Position numbers and translations under genes: made by a program. Of a stretch of 64,000 nt of DNA, positions 1 through 10,943 are shown piece by piece. This stretch comes from Carposina sasakii (Eukaryota; Arthropoda; Insecta; Lepidoptera; Carposinidae). Location: the NCBI GenBank assembly GCA_014607495.2, contig CP053169.1, positions 4,402,001 to 4,466,000 of the forward strand, given 5' to 3'. The notes beneath the pieces were generated by a model that was not told where the DNA came from, did no database searches, and saw only the letters and a program-made list of their open reading frames with translations. How positions within the stretch are numbered: the first letter of the stretch is position 1; each line of letters begins with the position of its first letter.

Positions 1-118
1 TGTTTCTAGAAATGAAGACCCAGATTATGTTTTTGATGAAAGCAGTCCAAGATCTAGTCACCAAAATTTTAATTCTACTCTTGCAAAACGTCGAAAGATA
101 GACTTCAGCTTATTTTAA
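1..118 (+). CDS. 3' end of an unrecognised protein gene (partial)
   Basis: An open frame enters from the left edge (codons start at base 2) and ends at TAA 116-118, giving 38 C-terminal residues. The composition looks like real protein: acidic NEDPDYVFDE, a serine-rich SSPRSS stretch, then a basic AKRRKID run just before the end (...DFSLF). The basic run could be a nuclear localisation signal, which would suggest a nuclear protein; this is inference. AATAAA hexamers follow at 186 and 327, consistent with a terminal exon. I do not recognise the family, and whether this is an exon or the end of a single-exon gene cannot be seen because the upstream part lies outside the window. Confidence 0.5.
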   Translation, partial: VSRNEDPDYVFDESSPRSSHQNFNSTLAKRRKIDFSLF

Positions 119-185
119 AAAATAAGTACATTTGGTTTTTACTTAGACGATTTAATTTAATTGTATAGTATTTAAACGCACATCA

Positions 186-332
186 AATAAAATTATTTTT
201 TTTAGTCACAAATAATTGGAATTCATATCAAAATTACTGACTGCACAGTAAAATCCTCAAATGAGAATATTGCTAATCAAACTGCAATTTATATTTGTGG
301 CATACGCATACCGCTATTTATCTTTAAATAAA
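186..332 (+). terminator. Candidate polyadenylation signals for the left-edge gene
   Basis: AATAAA occurs at 186-191 and 327-332, 68 and 209 nt after the stop at 118. Both are followed by T-rich sequence. In such AT-rich DNA the hexamer is common by chance, so only the position after a stop codon supports the call. Confidence 0.35.
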
Positions 333-2690
333 GTTTTTTTATTTATGCACAGCTAATATTGCGAATGCACATTATACATACCTGTTAACCCTTTATTTTT
401 AAAAAACACCTACTATTTATATTTAACATACAGCAATTTACCTAAATGAAACGGCATTTTTTTACATAATCATCTTAATATTAAAATTTGTTAAGTTACT
501 ACTTGTAACATTTTAACATATTGACTCACCTAAAAGCCTTTTTAAAAGCGATCTACATGAGTAAATTGGTCCCATTTCACATATGTATCGGATACTATTT
601 TTTGTGATATATAAAATAAATCTTTGATATCTACCATTAATTCGTTTTATTCAAAACTTCCTAATACTTCTCTATTGTTAATTCTATCTACCGAACTAAC
701 ATGGAAAACTAATCCTGATGATGCCACGGGTGTTGGCGAAACATATGTCGATTAAAATTTTAATTGGTTTTCGGATTAGCAGCTATGTATTTATGGTTGC
801 ATGCTAGGTGCTTGGATCTGGCTTCTCGTTACGACTGTAGTGTCTTGTGTTCGTGATCATGAGTCGGCAGATCCGAGGGTCAGCGGAGGGTATAGGGCCC
901 GGTGGTGGGCGATCCCTCAATAGAGATTTGAACTTCCGAATAGTGACGCCTGATACAATTCAATATTCCTAATACTTGTTGCATTGGATGAATTTCATAC
1001 ATAAATATAACTATGATGCAGGTAATGTGTTCTATTGTATGAATGATTTTTTAACATACCTATATTACTTATTAATAAATAAATTAATTTAATTTAATTG
1101 TATTTTGCAAACAAAATAAAATAAACATAACATTGAAATCAATTATAATAACGACTCTATAGGTTTTTATGTTCTCTGCGTTTGACCTAGCGTTGACCCG
1201 CCTGCTCGAAAGCGCGCGAATTTCGAATTTTAACACTACGCAGATCTTAACGCGTATCCTTGCATTGCGGGTGGCGGGGTATGTGGGCGGAGCAACCGTG
1301 GGACTTTTATTTGACTGCTGGCTCTTAAAGAGGTAATGTTTTATAACTCATATGACATATTATACCGGATTATTGGAGTCCCGGGAATCAAGTTATTCAA
1401 CTTACAGTAGGAACTGTTAGTATGTATTATATTGGCTTTCAAATTTAATAAATATAGCTTACTGTATAAACGTCTGTCAAAACAAAAAGGGTTTCTTGTC
1501 ATACTTTAAATGACTACTGATCTTCTAACTTCTACACTAGTATTCGTGCAAACTTTACCCTATATTGGATATAGCCGTAACAGATACTTAAGTACATATT
1601 TTAAAACTAAATATGATTAGGTAATATTATGGAATGTTAAAAATCTAATTTGTAATTAGTAGTAGAACTTTACACATGAATAAAGTCAAATATAATTTTT
1701 TTTTAAACGAAAAACCGACTTCCTCCCAAAACTCGAGCTTACTAAAGTTAAATTTTACCAAAGGGAAAATATATATTGCGTTAAGCCGTGTACGACAAAT
1801 GGGACCAACCTGGAAGTATACCATGACCAACTATTAAAAAAAATTAAATCGGTTCATAAATGACGGAGTTCTGAGGTAACACACAATCGGTTAAAAAACT
1901 GTCCTTCACACTATACTATAATTTTATATAACATACCATAAACACACACTTATATTAAAATAATAATAATTTATTAACAACATTTTTAATGTCTACGACA
2001 ATTTTGGCATTGAACTTCGTGCCAATTAGGGTACTCTTAGACTAGTGTTGCGCATGGGCATATGGATTTGATTTCGCAACACAATTTTGCGCTCAACGAA
2101 AATGGAAAGGCTAATGCGTACAGTCGCCGACGCACGTAGGCCATGCGAAAATAAATATTGTATTTATTTTCGTATAAGTAATTATTTAACTACTTAGGTA
2201 CTTACTAAAAAAGTACGAAAAAACTTTTAAAAAAGCGTTAAGATTAAAAAATTATCTCCTTTTAACTAACTCTAATGTAAGATTGCACATGTATTTTTCG
2301 TAGAATTAATAATATAATGGAAATTAGATTTTTAGCCTTTTAGCCTACACAACCTCCATACATATAAAGTCTACCAAAAAGTACTGATTATCTTTTAACA
2401 CGAATCTAGGTAGGTAAAAAGAAACAACTTTCATTATGGGACCAACTCCAAAATGTTCCATACAATTAGGGTTGCCACCTTTTCTTTTTGCATTTAAAGT
2501 ACATAGGCTATTATAGGTAAAAAAAGTACTTAGTATCAAAATAAAGTACCTACAATTTCTTTTTCTTTATTATTATATTTAAAAACATATTCGCTATATA
2601 ACATTATATTTATCGCATCAATTGTTATTAAGTGCATCTATATAATAGGCGGTATCTACATTAGTTCTCAAAGTAAGTATTAATAGATAT
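333..2690. other. AT-rich intergenic DNA, no gene seen
   Basis: No ORF here has protein-like composition. A 42-bp motif at 871-912 (GAGGGTCAGCG..., then GATGGGCGA-like) recurs at 58371-58412, so part of 720-915 is a dispersed repeat. A less AT-rich patch at 1185-1330 ends in AGAG|GTAATG, a donor-like sequence, but nothing else supports an exon. Confidence 0.4.
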
Positions 2691-2692
2691 AG

Positions 2693-3110
2693 AAGCGCAG
2701 GCGTTGCGAGCGCGAAATTTTTACGGCTTTTTGGCACGCAAGTTGCCATTTACTTCTGGAAAACGCAGCCTCTATGGAGAATTTGTGACGATCGCTAATG
2801 TATCATGGAATGGTGATGCGGGCAAAGCGAACGAGAAATGTTTACCACTTTTTACTATAAAAGCTTAGATTGCTTTTTAAATAGTATATAGGCACTAACG
2901 AGAAGTAATATTCTTGTTTGATGCACTTTAGGGGAAGCTATAGCGCGAGCGAAGCGAGCGCGAAATTTGTATGGTTTTTGGCACATAAGTTGCCAATTAC
3001 CCCTGAAAATGCAGGCTCTACCAAGAAATTGTGACGATCGCTAAAGCATTATGGAAATGTTGACGCCAACCAAGCGAACGAGAATTGTTTACCATTTTGT
3101 TACTATAAGT
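2693..3110. repeat. Two diverged copies of a 170-bp repeat
   Basis: Copy 1 (about 2693-2869) and copy 2 (about 2941-3110) share, in order, GCGAGCGCGAAATTT, a TTTTTGGCAC block, AAGTTGCCA, TTGTGACGATCGCTAA, AAGCGAACGAGAA and TGTTTACCA. They lie in the same orientation about 245 bp apart and are roughly 80% alike by eye. No coding potential is visible. Confidence 0.6.
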
Positions 3111-3306
3111 ATGTACTATTTTTGCTTACACTTGTTTATATCAGTGGCCCCGTATCATTGATGCGGCGGTAACAACGTCCCTGAAACATAGAGCAGGATG
3201 CGCAGATCGGTGCGGCTAAATTTATTACTATGAAATGGCGTAATCTACAGAGAACCTGTCTACAGACTCAAAATCATATGTTTATTTTTAAGTACATACG
3301 GATATA

Positions 3307-3693
3307 CACATTGTTTTTTCGTTGTTACCATTAATGAAGCGTACGTACTCTATACATCAAATAAAGTAAGTTTACGGGTATACAAAAAAAAATGATGGGA
3401 AACGATGTAATTTTTTTTGATTTTATTTTATTATTTGATCGAGCGAAATTTATAGTGTCCAGAGTTTATGCTAGTTTTTACATAGACAGATATTAATTAT
3501 ATCTCGTGAAAAAATCTTGCTAAGCACGTCTATGTGCATTTATGCAGAAAAACGCAGTCTCTTTACTCAACTTTGGACCCTAATATCTTGGGAACCAGAC
3601 ACTTCCCAGGTATGCTTCCATGGAGAAAAATGATCTTGATGATGAGGGGATTCCGTAGTTTTGAAGAACGTTGACAACCAAAAAAGCACCCTG
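3307..3693 (-). mobile_element. Non-autonomous DNA element, family X, copy 1
   Basis: This is a 387-bp copy of a family also seen at 25357-25736 and 50323-50647. In this orientation it ends CACCCTG followed by TA and begins CACATTG preceded by TA, so a TA target duplication is likely. A shared internal block reads CCATGGAGAAAAATGAT and AAAAACGCAGTCT on the plus strand here and as the complement in the other copies. It has no ORF and is a MITE-like derivative of an unknown DNA transposon. Confidence 0.65.
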
Positions 3694-3699
3694 TATATT

Positions 3700-4083
3700 C
3701 TTAAAAATAAATCTAAATATGTATAGGTATACAAAAAATGTATAGTAGTTTATTATAGTGGGAGTATCAAAATAGCGCAGCCAACATTGCAACTGTAGCT
3801 ACAAAATAATATAATTTCGCAAGAGAAAACCGCATTACACTTACAACGGTCATTATTATCAATTATTAGAGTGCACCAAATTATATTCTCTTTCGTGCTC
3901 GCTCAAGCGTACTATAACCTTAACTTCATCCTCTTGAAAGCATTTTAGTACAATTAAATTAACATAACGTTACTTAATGCATACAATAACAATCTACCTA
4001 CATATTATGGGGCAATTATATAACTGTATGTAAGCATATTGCAGAAATAAATAAAAAAAACATATTATATCAAAAAATCTCAT
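3700..4083. other. Intergenic, nothing recognised
   Basis: AT-rich sequence without a repeat family or coding signal that I can support. Confidence 0.4.
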
Positions 4084-4390
4084 CATCATCATCATTGCAG
4101 CCGTTAAGTTCATGCTGAACATAGGCTTCCCCCAACAATTTCCACTGCTACTTGTTAGAAGCCACCTGCGTCCAGCACGTCGTCTTGCGCCCTTCCCATC
4201 CTGCGCTTGCAGGTATGTGGTAGCCACTCTAGAACTTTTCGGCTCTATCGGTCATCGGTTCTTCGACCTTTGTGCCGTACCCAGCAACTTTAGCTTGCTG
4301 GACCGTTGGGCTATGTCGGTGGGTGACCTTTGACCATCTATGGATCTTCACATTCCTGATTTCTTCAATTCCCTGTTACGCTCTGTTTCT
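4084..4390 (-). mobile_element. RTE-like LINE 3' fragment
   Basis: Read on the minus strand, broken frames resemble the end of RTE-type reverse transcriptases: a K/R-rich stretch with GRR, a W-containing segment, then LLGEAYVQ-like residues. The 3' tail is CATCATCATCATCATT on the plus strand, i.e. (ATG)n on the element strand. The phrase corresponding to 'gaggcctatgtccagcagtgga' is degraded here to a CTGAACATAGGCTTCCCCC-like form. It is frameshifted and truncated, so it is a dead copy. Confidence 0.55.
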
Positions 4391-5640
4391 GTTACCCCTG
4401 TAAGCCATGTTTCCGTCACGAAGATAGCAGGATATGATTACATTTCTTTCTCACTGTCGTTGTCCCTTTAACGGCCAATTTCAATACTAGAGATCAAACT
4501 GACTCTTACATTCTTTAAACTATAAATTTTGTACGTGGCTGTGGGATATCCTTTATGATCCTGCATTCTGGCTACCCCTTGCAGGAACACCGCCGTGTCT
4601 ATATGCCAAAGTCTCGTTACCAATAGGCCAAAAGTCAACAATCATTCTCCATTAATTACGAGTAATAAAGATGCCAAAATGGTTGCCTAATCCAGCAATA
4701 GTTGCTGCCACCCATAATAGTAACCTAATAACATTGACCGCACATATGATTACACAAGCCGTCTGCAGTCAGAATCGAACCTGCGACCGAGACGGTCGTG
4801 CAACCAACATAGTGTCGTGTAGTGAATGTGCTCTCAGGTGGGTTTCCGAAAATATATTCTGTTGCGAGTGTAAAAGGATCGGATATTGCGTGACGTGTTT
4901 GGTATTTGGTATATTGGCAATATTTGATTGAACAGCGGCGGAAATGTTTTTGTTTGTTTGTGAATGTGCTTATTATATTGAATTACGAGTAATATGATGA
5001 AAGCTTGAAGGTGCTGCAGAGAACATAAAAATGATCCTGTATGTAACTAAATTCACCAAGATCCTTTCGTCATGAAAAGCTTACAAATAGAATCATCAAA
5101 ATCTCAAAAACTACAATAATAGAGTCTAATCTAGTGCTACTTCTACCCCAAAATATGGCACGTATCAGTGCATCCTCTTTTAAAACTATATAATACAAAC
5201 AATATGATAAATAACGGAAAGCTCGTCCGCACACCTAAGTTGAAAACTAAATTATTTACTTCCTACAAATAATTTCACAAGTTCGTTACGTAAAAAATAG
5301 TAACTGTACAAAACAAATTCATTAAGTGTATTATCGCAAACATTCGTGAATAACAAAGTTATACGGATGTTATAATTTTTAGTGACAAACATTTTCATGA
5401 GAACTATTAAAAACTAGTAGTAACAAATAACGAAAACTGGTTATTAACGCGTCATAAAGCATAATTAAGATAATGCTCATCAATTGCACGAAAATATATT
5501 TATGGGGTATTTTTTTACCGGTCCATAAAAATCTGACTTCTATTTATACTGCACCCGCCACTAAGGGCCAATTTTTTTTTATCAATAGTTAAGCTTACTG
5601 TTAGTTAAAAACGTCTGTTAAACTATGAGTATTTTTGACG
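4391..5640. other. Intergenic with repeat scraps
   Basis: At about 4765-4800 the plus strand carries AGAATCGAACCTGCGACC, which on the minus strand gives a pol III B-box-like GGTTCGATTC, probably a SINE remnant. Bases 4543-4605 resemble the family U repeat (CTGTGGGATATCC, then CCGCCGTGT). The 86-codon ORF at 4671-4931 overlaps the B-box remnant and is not considered a gene. Confidence 0.35.
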
Positions 5641-5649
5641 TATCTTCTA

Positions 5650-5820
5650 CAAGCTTTTTTTAGAATATTCCTTGAAGTACGAGGATGGTTCTTACGGAGA
5701 GAAAAAAAATTGCCTAAAATACATAGTCTAAAAACAGCACATTTTCTATAGCCCACGATTGTATCCACGTTAAAGGGCAAAACACGCGTGCAAAGCCGGG
5801 GCGGATCCCAAGTTTTAACT
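5650..5820 (+). repeat. Dispersed repeat (shared with 51140-51250)
   Basis: It shares TTTTTTAGAATATTCCTTGA and an ACGAGGATGGTTCTTA-like block with 51140-51190. Both copies end with a GTGCAAAGCCGGGGC-like phrase. It resembles the 3' part of an RTE-type LINE or a SINE derived from one. Confidence 0.45.
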
Positions 5821-5924
5821 AAAAGTTAACTTAATTTTATTTAACATTATATAAACTTAACTACTGATCAAACAATAAAATTGGACCTAAACCTCCCAGT
5901 TACATTCAGGGCAGATTATTTACC

Positions 5925-6180
5925 TACACCACTAGACTACATCAGCTGCATCCTTCCGTGCATGTCCTGAGTGTAGACTAAGGAATTTAGGGGCGCTCTC
6001 TCAGGCGATGATCTTTAACATCTGAACCAGCTATGCTAAACATGCCAGTAGGATCGATCTCCTTCACAATCCTGCAGTAATGGCTGCCCCATTTTTTGGG
6101 AACACAGCCGTGTGTATAATATATGTAGGTGTGCAAATTTTGCACTATCCAGATAAATATGGAGAAATTTGTTGATTTTT
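5925..6180 (+). repeat. Dispersed repeat family U
   Basis: It contains GCATCCTTCCGTGCATGTC, TAAGGAATTTAGGGGCG, CTCAGGCGATGAT, ATCTTTAACATCTGA and an ACACAGCCGTGTGTAT end. The same order is seen at 32706-32925 and 38644-38900, and in part at 17595-17720. It has no ORF; a SINE or LINE-derived origin is likely. Confidence 0.6.
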
Positions 6181-6220
6181 CTTTCAACTGACAGGCAGCT
6201 TGTAAGCGAAATGAGTGTAT

Positions 6221-6277
6221 TAATAGTATATACTAATAATAGTATATACTAATAATAGTATATACTAATAATAGTAT
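6221..6277. repeat. 16-bp tandem repeat, 3.6 copies
   Basis: The unit TAATAGTATATACTAA repeats perfectly at 6221, 6237 and 6253, with a partial fourth copy at 6269. The unit is itself close to palindromic (TAGTATATACTA). Confidence 0.9.
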
Positions 6278-6282
6278 CTAGC

Positions 6283-6540
6283 CGCGTGGTGCCGGCAGAG
6301 TAGAGTTTGTACCACACCTGCCTGCCTGTGGGTATCGTACGAGGCGATTAAGGGTTTCCGGGTGGTGGGCAGCAGCGCCTCCCGAACTGACAACATAGTC
6401 CGAAAATCACACTGCGGTCACCGACCCGCCTGCCCAGCGTGGTGACTATGGGCAAAACCCCCGTGTGGCAGTAGCCTTGTGGCGTGCTCTGGGGGAGGCC
6501 TACGTCCAGCAGTGGACTGCAATAGGCTGAAGAAGAAGAA
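6283..6540 (+). repeat. Family P repeat (LINE-tail type), full copy
   Basis: It runs from a GCCGCGTGGTGCCGGCAG-like start to GTCCAGCAGTGGACTGCAAT followed by AGGCTGAAGAAGAAG. Inside are GATTAAGGGTTTCCGGG and GACAACATAGTCC. Minus-strand copies occur at 27645-28312, 38299-38570 and 61558-61782. The ending is the widespread lepidopteran LINE 3' phrase. There is no ORF. Confidence 0.7.
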
Positions 6541-6721
6541 TGCATATAAGTTATTATGTAATATGTGGTTAAATTAAGGAAACTGGTGATTTATGTATTG
6601 CCAAAAAGTTTGTTTTTAAAAATTTAAATACGCCAGCATAAATTTTAGCGTTTTTATATCCACTAAAAACATGCCTAAAATTGTCTTTGCAAAGTCCATT
6701 CTGCAGTAAAAATATTTATAA

Positions 6722-6960
6722 CTAGTGGACGCCCGCGACTTCGTCCGCGTGGACTGCAGAAAAAACAAAATGTCAAAAATATCCGGGATAAAAAGTAGCT
6801 AACTCCATACCAAATTTTATTAAAATTGTTTAAGTCGGTCAATCTAAACATATTAAATAAGAAAAAGTCCCGAAAAGCTGAATTTTCATAGAGATCATGA
6901 GATACATGAGAAAGAAAGTTTTAAAAGTCCCCATTTATCCCATGTGTTTTTAAGTATGTC
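6722..6960 (-). mobile_element. Helitron (Lep1-like), 5' end unclear
   Basis: Read on the minus strand the 3' end is ...GGGCGTCCACTAG followed by T, preceded by GTCCGCG/CGCGGAC-type hairpin sequence (CCGCGACTTCGTCCGCGT on the plus strand). ATCCGGGATAAAAAGTAG follows, as in the other copies. The body then diverges and the TC start cannot be fixed. Confidence 0.6.
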
Positions 6961-7079
6961 TTAGTGATAGTTGATACATAAAAATCTAGATGTGATTCTT
7001 TGATTAGTTACCTAAGCTTATTATTTCTTACTAAACGTCAATCAATAATTTTCTGATAAATATATCGAATACGAGTATA

Positions 7080-7339
7080 CAGGGTGTAACAGAAAGGGTA
7101 TGTTAATCGAAAAGCTATGTAAATAGCCCACTATAGAGATACTATTTTCAAAATTTCAGACTCGAAATCACATGTTTATTTTTCAAGATTGTATGAACAT
7201 TCTTGAGTTGTTTTGGAATTCTCCGTACTATTTGTAAAAATAAACATGTGATTTCGAGTCTGAAATTTTGTGGGTAGGTTCCTTTTAGTACGCTATTTAC
7301 ATAGCTGTTCGCTTAACATACCCCTTTTGCTACACCCTG
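7080..7339. mobile_element. Palindromic TA-flanked MITE, copy 1
   Basis: The ends are CAGGGTGTAACAGAAAGG and a TGCTACACCCTG-like right end, flanked by TA at 7078-7079 and 7340-7341. The two arms are inverted copies of each other for about 110 bp (for example AAATCACATGTTTATTTTT against AAAAATAAACATGTGATTT), so the element folds on itself. A TA target duplication and simple TIRs fit a Tc1/mariner-type origin. Other copies: 22411-22714, 25219-25804 and 62141-62397. Confidence 0.85.
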
Positions 7340-7508
7340 TATAGGTATATCAGAAAAATATATACTCATAGCAATATTATGTGTGGTATATTGGTACCTA
7401 TCTCACATACCGAGTTAACTAATACATTCGCGGTAAACTATTGCGGCCGAAGGTCATGTCGATTGCGATAGCAGTGAAAGTGTAAGGTTCTTCTATCTCA
7501 ACGGATGA

Positions 7509-7560
7509 CTAGCTGTTATCCGCGACTTTGTCCGCGTGGACTATAGCCTGTCCTCCATAC
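7509..7560 (-). mobile_element. Helitron 3' end fragment
   Basis: CTAG at 7509-7512 is followed by a CCGCGACTTTGTCCGCGTGG-like block, the minus-strand Helitron 3' terminus. The rest is not recognisable. Confidence 0.4.
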
Positions 7561-7784
7561 TCCCAAATACTCGTAAATGTATGCAAAATTTCGTTGAATG
7601 GCTGAGTAAATAAAACGTGAAGAGGTAACAAACTCAGTTTCGTATTTAAAGATACCTACCTATAATATAAATTGGGATTTACATAACCTTATATTCTTAG
7701 TTGGGACTGTACACCTCTATTAATAATACTGAATTAGCCTTGATTTAGTGATAGTTACTAATGGAGCTTCTATGCTGCTCTGGG

Positions 7785-8037
7785 AGTGAAAAATAAACGT
7801 ATAATACTACAGCTGCTTCTCTTCCCGGGCATACAAATCAATAGAAGGACATGAGGGTCTTGGTGTTTTGTAGGCGATGGGCTGACCACCTGACCACTAC
7901 TAACCGAACATGTACATCTCAACTATACCCTCAAAGTTGGTCAGAAGTGGCACCATGTGGTTCTATCGGCCCTTGGTGGTCTGCCTACCCCGTAAGGGAT
8001 AAAGGCGTGATTATATGTATGTATGTATGTACTAAAA
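7785..8037 (+). mobile_element. RTE-like LINE/SINE 3' tail, family T
   Basis: It runs through CAGCTGCTTCTCTTCCCGGG, TGGTCAGAAGTGGCACCATG and CTGCCTACCCCGTAAGGGAT to a GTATGTATGTATGT tail at about 8014-8029. Near-identical sequence is at 47365-47590 on the minus strand, and the inner part is at 25892-26033. Small ORFs here are chance frames. Confidence 0.7.
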
Positions 8038-8059
8038 GAGCAGGTATAAGAGTCTAGAT

Positions 8060-9070
8060 CAACCGATTGTAATGTTATAATTTATATAAAAACTCTACCG
8101 AACATATAACCCATAGATACACAAATAATTTGAAATTACAATAAAGGGACATTAATTCCCTAACATTATTTTAAAACGAATCTAATCGCCCGATTTAAAT
8201 AATATCCAAAATGTATTTAGCGGAAAAAACACATATTCCCAAGAATTCAAATACATTTTGCGCAAGAGCACTTGTGTTTAAATATGAGAAACCATAGAGT
8301 ACGAGTAGATTCTCGCGAAATTATAGCAACGTGTGCTCTGACAATAGCGCCAGAGACAATAGAACTAAGCCCACTTCTCACACTACTGACTTATTAACCA
8401 GTACGAGTATACCATTGATTATTCATACTACTTGATGTATGCCCGTCAATTCTTCCGTGTGGACTACAGAAAAGACATATTCCGTAGGCAAGTCTTGGAA
8501 AATATCGCGTAATAGGACCTAACGCACCGAAAGGGTCCCAGTCCCAGCATAGTTTAATTTTATGTTATTCTGGCCCGCAATTGTGAAAATTTTCTTAATA
8601 ACGACTCTTTATTCAAGCTAACATTACAATTATTTAAGGTAACTATTAATATGCCAGTTTTGCTAGTTGGAACACCACGGTTATCTACTTCCTGACTTGG
8701 ACAAGGAAATGTACTTGTCATTAGCGCTATATGTATTTTTCTTTCCCTCATTCTTATTTTATTAGCCATTAACTCGGTACCGACAATCAGTATACTCATA
8801 CCCTCTTTTACACAGTCCATCTACACTTTTTAGGCCTTTCTCTTGCCCTATAACCATCCACGTCATGACCACAACACTATGGTTATCATGAAACTTTAAC
8901 AAATATTATGTATATGTCCAAAACCAACCGAGATTAAATAATCATTCGGAAATTCACGAATCGTTTGCAACTTTAACCTTTGCCATCATCTAACGCAAGG
9001 GAAACTAATGATTATTATCTGTCCCTGAATAGCCTATGTTTCTCCAGTTCGTTAACTCAAGGAGACAAGC
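8060..9070. other. Intergenic, little recognised
   Basis: The only repeat trace is a decayed Helitron 3' end at about 8440-8490 (GCCCGTCAATTCTTCCGTGT). No protein-like ORF is seen. Confidence 0.35.
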
Positions 9071-9074
9071 CATC

Positions 9075-9180
9075 GCCATGCAACCTGCGCCGGCGTTACG
9101 TAAACGTTACGTGACGCGCGGACGTACACTTATCGTATGGAGGAACGCCTCAAGCGACAATGAGATCGCGTTGACAATAT
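9075..9180 (+). promoter_or_regulatory. GC-rich patch, possible promoter upstream of GMC gene A
   Basis: A CpG-containing island (CTGCGCCGGCGTTACGTAAA, then GTTACGTGACGCGCGGACG) stands out from the AT-rich surroundings about 1.8 kb before the gene A start. Gene A's start exon appears to have an upstream intron (acceptor at 10921-10922), so a 5' exon must lie somewhere to the left. This is the nearest composition anomaly. No core promoter motif or matching donor is convincing. Confidence 0.25.
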
Positions 9181-9489
9181 TCGATTTACACAATCTTTAA
9201 CTAGTATTGACGGATAGGTAGGCATTGTACGAAGTAATGATGTCTAGACTATGAGACCCACTTTGAGATCAAAGAATAATAAATCATCGAAGGATTTAGA
9301 AATCTGTTATACCTGCTTAATACATATTATGTATTTAATTATTTAATTATTTAATGACTATTTCTGATAAAAATATTTGTACGCCTAAATAGGCAGATTT
9401 TCGCGGACATTACCAATATTTAAGACACCATACATTGACATTGTATAATATCATTGTATTATCTACATACCGGAAATCAGACAAATAAA

Positions 9490-9520
9490 CAATATTTCAT
9501 TTCATTTCATTTCATTTTGT
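9490..9520. repeat. (CATTT)n run, likely minus-strand retroelement tail
   Basis: CATTT is repeated four times after AAATAAACAATATTT, i.e. (AAATG)n on the minus strand. This is typical of an A-rich LINE or SINE tail. The body is not recognised. Confidence 0.5.
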
Positions 9521-10191
9521 TTCTGAGATTTAGGCTCTAGTGCAAGTTGAGTGAATGTGCTCGCTCCGCTCGCTTACATAATGAACGTTAGTGTTCTACG
9601 TTCCTCTCGGTAAAACTCGAAGATTGCTTTACTGATTTTGATGTTGAGATCCCTAGGACCCCTAGGTGGGGGTACGAGAGGCTACTATTCCAAACATAAC
9701 TTAATCATTAATTATGCCAAGAACCTATATTATTTACTCTAAAAGAGTAAAACTCTACATAGACTAAATAGAAATGTATCAAATTTTAGTTTTAAAAGAA
9801 TTTTAAAGTTAGAGCTAATACTAAAGTGTAAACATTCTGGAACCTGAACAGTGTTAGAGCTAATCAAATATTTGCAATTGACTGAAATACTCGTAATTAA
9901 AATATTAATTTTGTTTCCTTTACATACATGTTTTCTTAAGGTTTTTTATATAAGCCCGTATAGTATTACAATCGAAACTTTGTTGTATATACGTCGGCAA
10001 GTAAAAATTACACAATTTCGGCGTTCCACTTTCAATATTCCCCCGGTCTTATTAATCAGGCAGATACGTACATACTTTCAACCTTTTAAATTCCTTACAT
10101 AATATAAAATAATCGGGGTTTAAATACGATCGTTTTATAATAACTTGTTTTTGTGTAAAGTCAGTCCATGTCTTATGTTATACCATAAAAA

Positions 10192-10448
10192 TCCTACTAA
10201 TACCAATTCTAATTACTACTATAATATTATAAACGAAAACGAAAGTTTGTGAGTATGGATGGATGTTTGTTACTCTTACACGTAAAAACGACTAGAGCGA
10301 TTTTAATAAAATTTGGAATGGAGTTAGCTGACACCCTGGATTAACACATAGGCTACTTTTTATCCCGGGAAAATATTTTTATGTCGGATAATTTCGACAT
10401 TTTGTTTTTTCTGCAGTCCACGCGGACGAAGTCGCGGGCGTCCACTAG
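10192..10448 (+). mobile_element. Complete short Helitron (Lep1-like)
   Basis: It starts A|TCCTACTAATA at 10192 and ends GGGCGTCCACTAG|T at 10448, with the A/T flanks that Helitrons leave. Inside are GAAAGTTTGTGAGTATGGAT, TTTGTTACTC and ATAGGCTACTTTTTATCCCG, and a GC-rich hairpin-capable stretch just before CTAG. At 257 bp it is non-autonomous, with no Rep/helicase coding. Confidence 0.8.
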
Positions 10449-10920
10449 TTACAAATATGTGAGATGTTTGGACGTTTGTTGCCTACTCTTTCATGCAAAA
10501 ACACTGAACCGATTTTGATTAATCTTAACAGCTAAGTACTTACGTATACATGAAAACGCTAAATAGACGTTTGTACTTTTTCTCATAAAACATTTGAAAA
10601 GTGTACTCGAGGGATAGGATACATTGTAGTATAACAATAATCTATGAGGCAAGATTTGCATGCTCATAGCTCAGCTGTTGTGCAGGTCGTAATAAAATTA
10701 TAACAATTACTAGATTTACGTAAGAATATATCTAGAATTTCATTGTTTGTGTGCCCTCGAGGAGAAGTCCATTAATAAAAATCTACAGTAATTTATAAAT
10801 GCAAAAGTTTATTCCTGACTTTTTGTGAAATGTACGTCTAGCTAGACTACCTATATACAGGCTACTGGCAAGACAAGAAGGACACAAAACAACATTGTTA
10901 AACTGGCAATCTCTTCTTCC

Positions 10921-10943
10921 AGATTCTGAAGATGTACTGAACC
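10921..10943 (+). promoter_or_regulatory. Likely splice acceptor and 5' UTR before the GMC A start
   Basis: CAATCTCTTCTTCCAG ends at 10922, a good pyrimidine-rich acceptor. It leaves a 21-nt 5' UTR segment before the ATG at 10944, so a non-coding exon upstream is likely. The same design (acceptor 38 nt before an ATG) is seen at 52673. Confidence 0.55.
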
